Source: Stagnihabitans sp039932095
Lineage (GTDB): Bacteria > Pseudomonadota > Alphaproteobacteria > Rhodobacterales > Rhodobacteraceae
Direction of reading: 5' to 3'
Assembly: GCA_039932095.1 (NCBI GenBank)
Contig: JBDTQR010000103.1
Coordinates: forward strand, 1 to 15,858
DNA: 15,858 nt
Program-made: the position numbers and the translations under genes
Notes under the pieces: model-generated
Told to the model about the DNA's origin: nothing
Seen by the model: only the letters and a program-made list of their open reading frames with translations
The model's database searches: none
Part shown: one piece after another, positions 1 through 6,800 of the stretch
How the letters are laid out: every line of letters begins with the position of its first letter
Numbering within the stretch: position 1 is the first letter of the stretch

Positions 1-47
1 TCGCCCTCAAGGACATTGTCGCCGTCGTCACCGTCTATCTGTGCCAC
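1..47 (-). CDS. N-terminus of a probable RTX-like calcium-binding protein (partial)
   Basis: A GTG start at 47-45 on the minus strand opens a frame that runs off the left edge and reads MAQIDGDDGDNVLEG. A perfect AGGAGG Shine-Dalgarno lies at 53-58 with a 5-nt spacer, which is the main reason to believe the start. The acidic Gly/Asp pattern (GDDGDNVLEG) resembles the GTSGDDxIDG segments that open RTX/haemolysin-type calcium-binding proteins, and the plus-strand RTX gene at 915 has a similar segment (GTSGDDIIDGN). RTX proteins are generally exported by type I secretion. Only 15 codons are visible, so the family call is an inference from composition. The gene is divergent from the RTX gene at 915. 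Confidence 0.45.
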   Translation of the reverse strand, partial: MAQIDGDDGDNVLEG

Positions 48-670
48 ACTGGCCTCCTGACAATATATCGACGAACCAAGAAATACGGAACCGTACGATC
101 ATTTGACATTCTAAAGAGACAAGAAACTACCCAAAAAAGTGACGCCCGGTGAACCTCGAGTCAAGCAAGTTCTTGGGTGGGCGGCTCGTGCAACGCCCGG
201 GCCGAGGTCGTTTGGGACCACCTGAAGGCGTTGCTATCCGGGAATCTTCGTCTTCGTCCGACTGAGAACTTTTCGGGCGATAGGCCAGGTTGCACCCAAA
301 TATGAAAGTTGCGAGAATGGGAGCCTCCACACCATGTTGGAGCGCTTCAGTTCATTGTTTTTATTGGTTTTTTAGTTAGGCAGAGAGCGCAAGCAAGAGA
401 GAGATCCAAACAGGATCAACCCGGGCGCCCGCCGTCCTGGATTCCAAGTTCTTGCGGTAAAGCGAGCAGACGGAAGACTTGGAGGCCAAATGCAAGCACA
501 CGGAAAGCAGCAAAGGAACTCGAGCGACTGTTTCCTATTTGACAACAATGCCCGACTTTACACCACAACTTACGCAAAAACGGAAAAAGTGAATGTTGGT
601 AAATGTCAAACACAGTCGCGGTGAGTGACGCAAGGACCACCCAGGTGGCACAATAGAACGAATCGCGAAT

Positions 671-682
671 TCACAATTGTGA
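671..682. promoter_or_regulatory. Perfect 12-bp palindrome, possible operator
   Basis: TCACAATTGTGA is a perfect palindrome. It sits about 230 bp upstream of the RTX start in the AT-rich stretch, where dimeric regulators commonly bind. The half-sites are those of CRP/FNR-type sites but in the reversed order, so it is not a standard CRP box. The regulator is unknown. Confidence 0.3.
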
Positions 683-702
683 CACATTTAAAGATTGTCT
701 TC

Positions 703-717
703 TGTATTTGCAATACA
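703..717. repeat. Inverted repeat TGTATT-TGC-AATACA
   Basis: Six-base arms are separated by 3 nt, giving a compact dyad 20 bp downstream of the 671-682 palindrome. It could be a protein-binding site; three bases of loop make a functional RNA hairpin less likely. It overlaps an alternative in-frame TTG start for the RTX frame at 708, which I do not favour. Confidence 0.3.
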
Positions 718-759
718 ATTTGTGGTTGATTAACGGAAATCCGCTCGCGCCAATCATCC

Positions 760-777
760 TTTTGTTATTGAACAAAA
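760..777. repeat. Inverted repeat TTTTGTT-ATTG-AACAAAA
   Basis: Seven-base perfect arms with a 4-nt loop are followed by further A residues. This is the third dyad in about 110 bp. Read on the plus strand it lacks a T tract after the stem. On the minus strand the stem begins with T residues and is followed by GGATG, so it is not a normal terminator. Regulatory use is possible but unproven. Confidence 0.25.
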
Positions 778-823
778 AAATCGATGTTACTTTGCGTTCG
801 GCACGACCAGAAGAAGTAACCAA

Positions 824-851
824 TTGGATTTCAATGGAAGGCGTGTATCAT
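824..851 (+). promoter_or_regulatory. Weak promoter candidate for the RTX gene
   Basis: TTGGAT at 824-829 and TATCAT at 846-851 are separated by 16 bp. The -10 box matches consensus at five of six bases and the -35 is partial. Transcription would start near 858 and leave a leader of roughly 57 nt before the ATG at 915. This is a pattern match only. Confidence 0.25.
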
Positions 852-903
852 TTTAGTGGGCGTTGCAGAGATGCAGGCCTTGTTCTATTCAAGTTCAATC
901 TTT

Positions 904-909
904 GGGGGA
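904..909 (+). promoter_or_regulatory. Ribosome binding site deciding the RTX start
   Basis: GGGGGA lies 5 nt before the ATG at 915. The same frame is open back to a TTG at 708 and has another ATG at 834, but neither has a comparable site. The residues between 708 and 914 also come from AT-rich, non-repetitive DNA, so 915 is preferred. Confidence 0.5.
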
Positions 910-914
910 ATAAA

Positions 915-2258
915 ATGTCAGAATTCTGCTATTTGGGGTCGGCTGCTGCTGTGTGCGACCTTAACATCGGGCCCTACATTATCAATCTCGACTGTGTGCC
1001 GGAAGGTTGCCCAACGAAGCCTAACGACATACTTTTGGGCCAATTCGTCTTTGGCAAGTGGGACGGAACGCCCGACGACTTCTGGATCGCAACAAGCCAT
1101 GGGACCTCGGGTGACGACATCATTGACGGAAATGGTCTGCTTGCGGGAATCGAGGCTTGGAGTTCCGGCTCGGTCGCGCAGACTGCAAATGCGACCTACC
1201 TTGGTGACAAGGTCTACTTCCAGATTTGTGGGGGTGACGGCAACGACAACATTACCGGCGGAAACAATTGGGATGTGCTTTACGGCGGAAATGACAACGA
1301 CCTGCTGAACGGCCTCGGTGGCTCAGACCAGGTCAATGGTGACGCCGGCAACGACACCGCCTATGGCGGCGACGGTAATGACTGGGTCGACGGCGGAGAC
1401 GGCGACGACAATGTAAACGGCGATGCTGGCTGCGACAACGTTTCCGGAGGAACCGGGAGCGACTCGGTGTATGGCGGCGACGGCTCGGACAACATGTTTG
1501 GCGACACCAACGGCATGAGCGAAATCGACGTCTATACGCTGACCGAAAGCAACTACTTTGCGCCCGAAACAGCGTGGGACGGCTCTGACTCGATGGACGG
1601 CGGTGCCGGCAATGACATGATGTTCGGCCAGGGCGGCAATGACACCATGCTGGGCGGTGTCGGCGATGACGGCATGGACGGCGGCTCCGGCAACGATTGC
1701 ATGCTCGGCGGCGACGGCAATGAAAACATGACCGGCGGCAGTGGCGACGACAAAATGAAAGGGGAAGACGGCAACGACCTGATGAACGGCGGCTCCGGCA
1801 ACGATTACCTGTTCGGTGGAGCCGGGCGTGACTGGATTGCAGGCGGCACGGGCGATGACGAAATGACCGGCGGTGCCGGTAAGGACGTCTTCGTGTTCTG
1901 CGATGACTGCGGTTGCGGTGGCGACGACTATATCAGTGACTTCACCACGACCCGCCAACGCGATCAAATCGACCTCACCCAGTTGTTCAACCTCGATCTG
2001 GTGATTTCGTCCGAGACTGGCGATCCGAAGAGCGCCTTCCTTGAACTGATCAGCTTCGGTGCAGACTGCCGTGCCGGCGGCGGCGACGACTACTCGCTTG
2101 GCACGATCTACATCGACAGCAAACAGAACATCGGGCGCGTTTTTGACCTGGACAGCACGTTTGGTACGTCGTCCGCGTCGCTCGTTCGTGTCGCTCATGG
2201 CGTCATCATCGACCTGCCGTCTGACTCATTCGTCTACGACGGTGATTGGGCGGTATGA
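915..2258 (+). CDS. RTX-type calcium-binding protein, Cys-rich
   Basis: A 447-residue acidic protein. After an N-terminal region of about 105 residues come 21 nine-residue GGxGxDxxx calcium-binding repeats (residues 106-195 and 229-327), which form a parallel beta-roll when Ca2+ is bound. The C-terminal 120 residues begin with the DYISDF and DQIDL motifs typical of serralysin/RTX C-termini, so type I secretion to the outside is expected although no classical LARD signal is proven. No enzymatic domain is visible and no N-terminal Sec signal is seen, as expected for this route. Oddities: 11 cysteines, rare in RTX proteins, including CDDCGCGG near residue 331, and a 33-residue insert that splits the repeat array. 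The start was chosen for its GGGGGA site; TTG 708 would give 516 aa. A hairpin terminator follows at 2306, so the gene is probably monocistronic. The RTX family is clear; its role (adhesin, S-layer-like or other) is not. Confidence 0.85.
   Translation: MSEFCYLGSAAAVCDLNIGPYIINLDCVPEGCPTKPNDILLGQFVFGKWDGTPDDFWIATSHGTSGDDIIDGNGLLAGIEAWSSGSVAQTANATYLGDKVYFQICGGDGNDNITGGNNWDVLYGGNDNDLLNGLGGSDQVNGDAGNDTAYGGDGNDWVDGGDGDDNVNGDAGCDNVSGGTGSDSVYGGDGSDNMFGDTNGMSEIDVYTLTESNYFAPETAWDGSDSMDGGAGNDMMFGQGGNDTMLGGVGDDGMDGGSGNDCMLGGDGNENMTGGSGDDKMKGEDGNDLMNGGSGNDYLFGGAGRDWIAGGTGDDEMTGGAGKDVFVFCDDCGCGGDDYISDFTTTRQRDQIDLTQLFNLDLVISSETGDPKSAFLELISFGADCRAGGGDDYSLGTIYIDSKQNIGRVFDLDSTFGTSSASLVRVAHGVIIDLPSDSFVYDGDWAV
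1230..1895 (+). repeat. RTX nonapeptide array, 27-bp units, interrupted
   Basis: Ten in-frame 27-bp units occupy 1230-1499 exactly and eleven more occupy 1599-1895. The 99 bp between them (33 codons, starting GDTNGMSEID) do not follow the repeat. A 19-bp identical word beginning GGCGGCTCC occurs at 1680 and 1788, four units apart, but most units have diverged in sequence, so this is an old array. Confidence 0.85.
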
Positions 2259-2305
2259 TACCAACCGCGCCGTCATAAAAGGGTAACATTTTCGACGGCT
2301 AATAG

Positions 2306-2341
2306 ATTGACGGAGGCTACTTATGCCTCCGTCAATATTTT
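2306..2341 (+). terminator. Intrinsic terminator after the RTX gene
   Basis: A perfect 12-bp stem (ATTGACGGAGGC / GCCTCCGTCAAT) with a 7-nt loop lies 47 nt after the RTX stop and is followed by ATTTT. The T tract is short, but the stem is strong and the position is right. Confidence 0.75.
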
Positions 2342-2394
2342 GGCGGTCAAGACTTCGTGGCCTAGAGTGCCACTCGTAATAAGTTGAACGTGGA

Positions 2395-2415
2395 CAGTGC
2401 GCACTGCCAATTGGC
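2395..2415. repeat. Two abutting perfect palindromes
   Basis: CAGTGCGCACTG (2395-2406) and GCCAATTGGC (2406-2415) share one base. A third dyad, GAGTG-C-CACTC, lies at 2365-2375. None is followed by a T tract. They may be binding sites for a regulator or merely chance in a short gap; no gene start lies nearby to regulate. Confidence 0.25.
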
Positions 2416-2644
2416 GGTTCAGTTATTCTATTGTGTCGGCTGCCCAGTATTTGCGGTTGAACAAATGGAACGGCTAAATTCCTTTGCAAATGTGGCCAGT
2501 CGCCTATTCCCGCAACTTGGAAAATCCCGGGACCTTGCGTTATTTCCGGATCAGCCCAAAGATCATCCGCCTTGCGGTAGGCGAGAAGGGGCGCCGTGGA
2601 CTTGGGGCGAGGGTGCCTTTAGCCAATCTGTCCTTTGCCAGAAG

Positions 2645-3664
2645 TTAATTGCCGACTGAGGCGGAGTCTCGATTTTCCATAAGGCCCGAAACATCGACGG
2701 CTTCAAAATCCGCACCTTCTAGTTGACGAAGTTCGCCCTGCACTTCGTCATCATTCCAGCCCGGATCAGGTGCGCCGCTCAGGAACCAGGCGGAGCCATT
2801 GTCTGCCAGGATCATGCCATAGGTCTGAAGCGCTCTTAAGATAACCTGGTTCTGGGAGGAAAAACCGGAAATGTCGAAATCGGCTTTGAGGCGAAACCGC
2901 TGCCCCATCGGAGGCAGGCCAGGGTCGTCTCTGTCCGAAGCAGCATGGCGTGCTGGCCAGACATAGGTGTTGCGCGTCTTCGGCGCGGTAAAGCGCAGCG
3001 CATGGGTGATTTCGCCGGCTGCAACTTCGTCATATCGGACAAGGCCCGGAAATATCGGCAGTCCGGCCGCGTCAGCACTCGTCCAGCCGTCGCGCCTCAG
3101 CTCATTGCTTTCCAGATCGAAACGCACGCTGCCCACCGCATTCCAACTTCCATCCTTGTTCGGCACAGCCTTGTACAACTCGAACAGGGTGCAGCTTTGC
3201 TCCTGCACGACGATGACGTGGCGATCACCGTCACTGTTGCGCCCGCCTTCGACGGGGGCGTCAGGCGGAATAGGTGCTGGACCGGCGTCGCTTTCATCGA
3301 CAAAGGGCTCCGGTTCGTCGGCAAAACCCGCGAAAATGACTTTCACCTTTTTCTGATTTGCCGGTACGACGACATACGGAATGCCGATCGGCGCACCATT
3401 TTCCGTCGCGGAGGCAAAGTCGGCATGCAGTTTCTTGGTCGCGCCGATGCTTTGCACATAGGCATCAGACCTCGGATCAACCGGCAGATCAGCGATGGGC
3501 GTATTCCAGATGTTGCCGGCGGGGAATACCGGGCAAGAGCCGATGCGCGTTTCTCTGGCCTTCATCTCGTCCGCCGAGCCCGCCAGAACAACCGCAAACA
3601 GCGCGGCCACCAGCGCCGATCCTCTGCGCGGCGAACTGCACTTTGGCTTCGGTCGTAGCGTCAT
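2645..3664 (-). CDS. Secreted protein of a conserved uncharacterised family
   Basis: A 339-residue protein from ATG 3664; an in-frame TTG at 3679 would add five residues. The N-terminus (SPRRGSALVAALFAVVLAGS, with basic residues before a hydrophobic run) looks like a Sec signal peptide, so a periplasmic or extracellular location is expected. Motifs that look conserved: NIWN (51-54), GDRHVIVV (147-153), WTSADAAGLPIFPGLVRYDE (194-213), YVWPARH (234-240), and YGMILADNGS then SGAPDPGWND near the C-terminus. I recognise this pattern from unannotated bacterial secreted proteins but cannot assign a domain name or reaction. The conserved His, Asp, Glu and Trp residues would suit an enzyme or a carbohydrate-binding protein, but that is a guess. 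Two cysteines (C44, C158) could form a disulfide. It is divergent from the giant gene at 3886, with about 220 bp between them. Confidence 0.75.
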   Translation of the reverse strand: MTLRPKPKCSSPRRGSALVAALFAVVLAGSADEMKARETRIGSCPVFPAGNIWNTPIADLPVDPRSDAYVQSIGATKKLHADFASATENGAPIGIPYVVVPANQKKVKVIFAGFADEPEPFVDESDAGPAPIPPDAPVEGGRNSDGDRHVIVVQEQSCTLFELYKAVPNKDGSWNAVGSVRFDLESNELRRDGWTSADAAGLPIFPGLVRYDEVAAGEITHALRFTAPKTRNTYVWPARHAASDRDDPGLPPMGQRFRLKADFDISGFSSQNQVILRALQTYGMILADNGSAWFLSGAPDPGWNDDEVQGELRQLEGADFEAVDVSGLMENRDSASVGN

Positions 3665-3818
3665 GGCGGTGATCCCCAACCTTGCTGGACGATGTCAAAG
3701 CCGTGGGCCAAAGGCAACAGGAACCTTGATTGGTCGCGATGGCGCCGGGTCTTTGCCAGCCCCATTTCTTGGCGGGGAGCGCCGTCAGACAAGTTCATAT
3801 TGACTCCGGTTTGGTCGC

Positions 3819-3836
3819 CCGTGCAGATTTGCACGG
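3819..3836 (+). repeat. Small hairpin in the leader of the VWA/PPC gene
   Basis: CCGTGCA-GATT-TGCACGG is a perfect 7-bp inverted repeat with a 4-nt loop, 50 nt upstream of the start at 3886. It could fold in the mRNA leader or bind a protein. A TTGACT box at 3800-3805 lies just upstream without a good -10 partner. Confidence 0.3.
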
Positions 3837-3875
3837 CGGGATGCATGGGGCGGCTTACCCCTTTGGCGACCGTCT

Positions 3876-3880
3876 GGGAG
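3876..3880 (+). promoter_or_regulatory. Ribosome binding site deciding the VWA/PPC start
   Basis: GGGAG lies 5 nt before ATG 3886. The frame is open upstream to 3730 and contains an ATG at 3841, but only the 3886 start places a clean signal peptide at the N-terminus. Confidence 0.55.
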
Positions 3881-3885
3881 TCGCG

Positions 3886-6800
3886 ATGGGACTTGCCGCT
3901 CTTCGATTCCTTTGCAGAATCGCTCTTGCCTTGACGGCGGGGGGCTGGGTGTTGTCAGCGCCGGTGCTGGCCCAGACGGATTGCGTGGCGGAAGTTGAGC
4001 CCAACGATACACCCGACCAGTCCGCAGACGCTACAGGCGCCCTGTGCCTGAAAGGGACGATTGCCGTCGGCGATCAGGAATTGTACCGCTTGCATACTGA
4101 TGGACCCGCGATGTGGACCATGACCTTGACGGGTGTCGCCGGGAACGAGACTCGACTGGACCTGATGCCGATGTCCGGGGATCCGCCGACGCCCGAAAGC
4201 CGCATCTTTACCGAGGTCGCAGGTATGCCACCGCCCGCCCTGCTGCTGCCTGCCGGCGACTGGCTTTTGGGAATCTCAACTGCGGGCGAAGGTCAGGGCG
4301 ACTGGACCCTTGCGTTGGCGCGTCAGCCCGTCGGACCGACTGACGCGCCGGCACCCCTTGGGGTGGATGCAGCTTTCATTGGGCTGTTATCGCCCTCGAC
4401 AACGCTTGACCTGCCCTTGACGATTTCGCAAGTGCTGAGCAAACGGCATCTGACCCTCACCCTTGACACTGTGCCGGGGACGACGCTTGTGGTTGCACTC
4501 GACGGTCCGGGCGGGCGTATCATGGAACGCAACGTCCTGGCCGACGGGCCGATGATCTTGCCGTCTCTGGGGCTCGACGCCGGAGACTACATTCTGTCTC
4601 TGGTCAGTTATTCCGCGGCACCCGTGCCGCTTCGCGTCATGCTGACCCCAGACCGGCCCCGGCTGCCGACGCGGGAGGACGAGCCGAACGACCTGACGGC
4701 CAGTGCCCGTATGCTGATGCCCGGCAAGCCAGTGACCGGCGAACTGAATGGAGATGGCGACCAAGACCGGTACCGTTTCAGCGTCACCCCGACGTTGGCG
4801 AGCCACCTGCTCAGCGTTTCGCTGAAGCCGCCCTCGACGCTGGACCCGGTGGCAGGGGCCAAGCTGGACGCATCGCAAGCGGGTTATTCGCAGCGGCTTT
4901 GCCTTCTCGACGCGGCCGGGACAGAGTTGCAGTGCCAGAACGACAAGACGATTGACTTGACCGACCTTGGCCTGCCCGAGGGCGATTACCTGGTTCAGGT
5001 CACCGGCCCTGGTGTCCCGCCCTTGCCTTATGAGGTGGCGCTGCGCCCCGGCCCGGACCGCGCCGCGGGGCAGGAGGCCGAGCCCAACGATACCATTCCC
5101 CAAGCGCAGCCTATCCAGCCCGGCGAGACAATCCTGGGCCGCTATCCGGGTCTTGACGACGACCGCTTTGCCCTGGACGTGACCGGCCCACCCCAACTGT
5201 GGAAGATCGTGGCCGACGGCGGACAGAACATGCGGTTGGAAGACCCGCAAGGAACCGAGATCACGGCACGTGACCAGAAGGACGGATCGGGAAACAAACT
5301 CGTCATCGACGATATCCTCCTGACCGCAGGACGGCACACGATCCGGCTGGAGGGGGTCGACGGCAGTTATGCGCTGACGGTCACTGCCAAGGGTCCGCCG
5401 CCGGCAGGACAGGAAAGCGAACCTAACGATTTTGACACCCAGGCCAACATCCTGATCCCCGGTGCCCCGCGGGTGGGGACGTTGGCCGATGGTGGCGACC
5501 GAGACATCCTGCGCTTTCACCTCGACCGCGATGCCAGCGTTGCATTGACCGTCACGCAGACGTCTGGCCCACCGATCACCTTCGCCATGACTGGACCGTC
5601 GGGTGATAGCACGGGCGAGATGACCGGGCCCCAGCAAAGCTTTCCCGAGGACTTCAAGGCCGGAGATTACATCCTGCGGCTGCGCAGCCACGCGAGTGAC
5701 CCAGCGGGTTGGCGGGTCTCGCTCGACTGGGCCGAGCCGCCAGCCGATCCTTCGGGACCGCTGCTGACCCTTGCCGCTGCAGCAGTGGCGAGCCATCTGC
5801 CGCTGGCGCAGGCTGTGACCGGGACGTTGCGGCTGAACAGTGCCAGTGGCGGGGAGGCGTCGTTGGCTGCCGACAGCCCTGCCCCGGGGATTTACGTCGA
5901 CCCAGCTAAAGTTATGGTGTCCGCTGGGCAGACTGACGTCCCCGTCACTTTGCTTCTGCCGCTGGACCTGCGCCGCGATGCGGATCTGCCCATAGCCGTT
6001 ACCGTGACGTTGCCCGACGGAACTGGCGCAGTGGCGCGGGCGCGGCTGGCCGTAACTTCGGACGCGCCGGCGCTTGGCGCGTACCAGGATGTACCGGTGC
6101 CGCCCAGCCTTCGAGGTGGGTTCGACTTGGCGTCACCCGATTTCAACGGCCATGTCCCCGACGATGCCGCGGCGGCGTTGGAATTGAGCGATCCGACCAC
6201 ACTGCCGCTCCTGTTCAACGGCATAGCTGATACTGCACCATTCCAGGTCGCCGCGGGAAAGTTGTTGCGGCTTGATTTCGGACCCGCCGATCCGGTGATG
6301 GTCGCCGGCTTCGCACTGATGCCCCGATCGGTCCTGACCGACTATGCGCCCTCACCTTTGCAGGATTTCCAGATCGCGCTGAGCGGTGATGGGCAGACTT
6401 TCACGCCGGTCGTGACTGCCAGGTTGGGGGCACGCGACGGTGAAACCTTCTTCGCCCTGTCCGAACCAGTTCCGGCCAAGGCGGCGACGATCAACTTTAC
6501 CGCCGGAACCATGGGACCTGACGCGCCAGTTCTACTGTCGGAGTTCAAGGTCATTGCCGCACCGGGCCAGCCACCCGGCATCAGCCTGAACCTTGCCGAT
6601 CCTGACCGGGGCGGTCAGGTGGTGCGGGTTGATCCGCAACCCAACATGATTCCGCTCGATCAGGACGAAATGCTGAAGGCCGGCGGCGACAGCCCGGTGA
6701 TCTCTGGCGCGGGTCCACCCGCGCTGGTCATCGGCTTCGCCGACACGCGGCGGGCGATCATCACGTCAATCGACTGGGTGGAGACGCCTGCTGCGGCCGG

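Larger units (their letters stand above)
48..914. other. 867-bp AT-richer intergenic region between divergent RTX-type genes
   Basis: I see no convincing gene here. Short open frames exist on both strands (for example 309-542 plus and 416-640 minus), but they match no family I recognise and lack good ribosome sites. The stretch is visibly richer in A/T than the genes to the right, especially 540-900. It holds three compact inverted repeats (671-682, 703-717, 760-777) and a weak promoter candidate at 824-851. Two consensus TTGACA hexamers (103-108 and 539-544) have no matching -10 box. The region is long for a simple divergent promoter and could contain regulatory sites, an unrecognised small RNA or decayed DNA. 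Confidence 0.5.
2259..2644. other. 386-bp gene-poor gap
   Basis: It holds the RTX terminator (2306-2341), clustered palindromes (2365-2415) and a small open frame at 2490-2648. That frame's middle, LRYFRISPKIIRLAVGEKG, faintly resembles the first strand and helix of a glutathione S-transferase (SPxxxxVRLxLxEKG). It reads towards, and overlaps, the 3' end of the minus-strand gene at 2645, has no clear ribosome site and is far too short for a GST. I treat it as chance or a relic. Confidence 0.4.

Noticed and set aside
103..130. Consensus -35 box TTGACA at 103-108 (also at 539-544)
   Set aside because: No acceptable -10 box at 16-18 bp in either case.
708..914. N-terminal extension of the RTX protein from TTG 708
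   Set aside because: No ribosome site at 708, AT-rich non-conserved-looking residues, and a good GGGGGA before ATG 915.
1323..2198. 291-codon open frame on the minus strand opposite the RTX gene
   Set aside because: Its repetitive Val/Ala/His composition is the mirror of the 27-bp calcium repeats; the plus-strand reading has the family motifs.
3730..3885. N-terminal extension of the VWA/PPC protein
   Set aside because: It would bury the signal peptide 52 residues inside the protein; ATG 3886 has a GGGAG site and a clean signal sequence.
4387..5796. 469-codon minus-strand open frame inside the VWA/PPC gene
   Set aside because: GC-rich antisense shadow with Arg/Gln/Gly-rich composition, no ribosome site and no recognisable domain.
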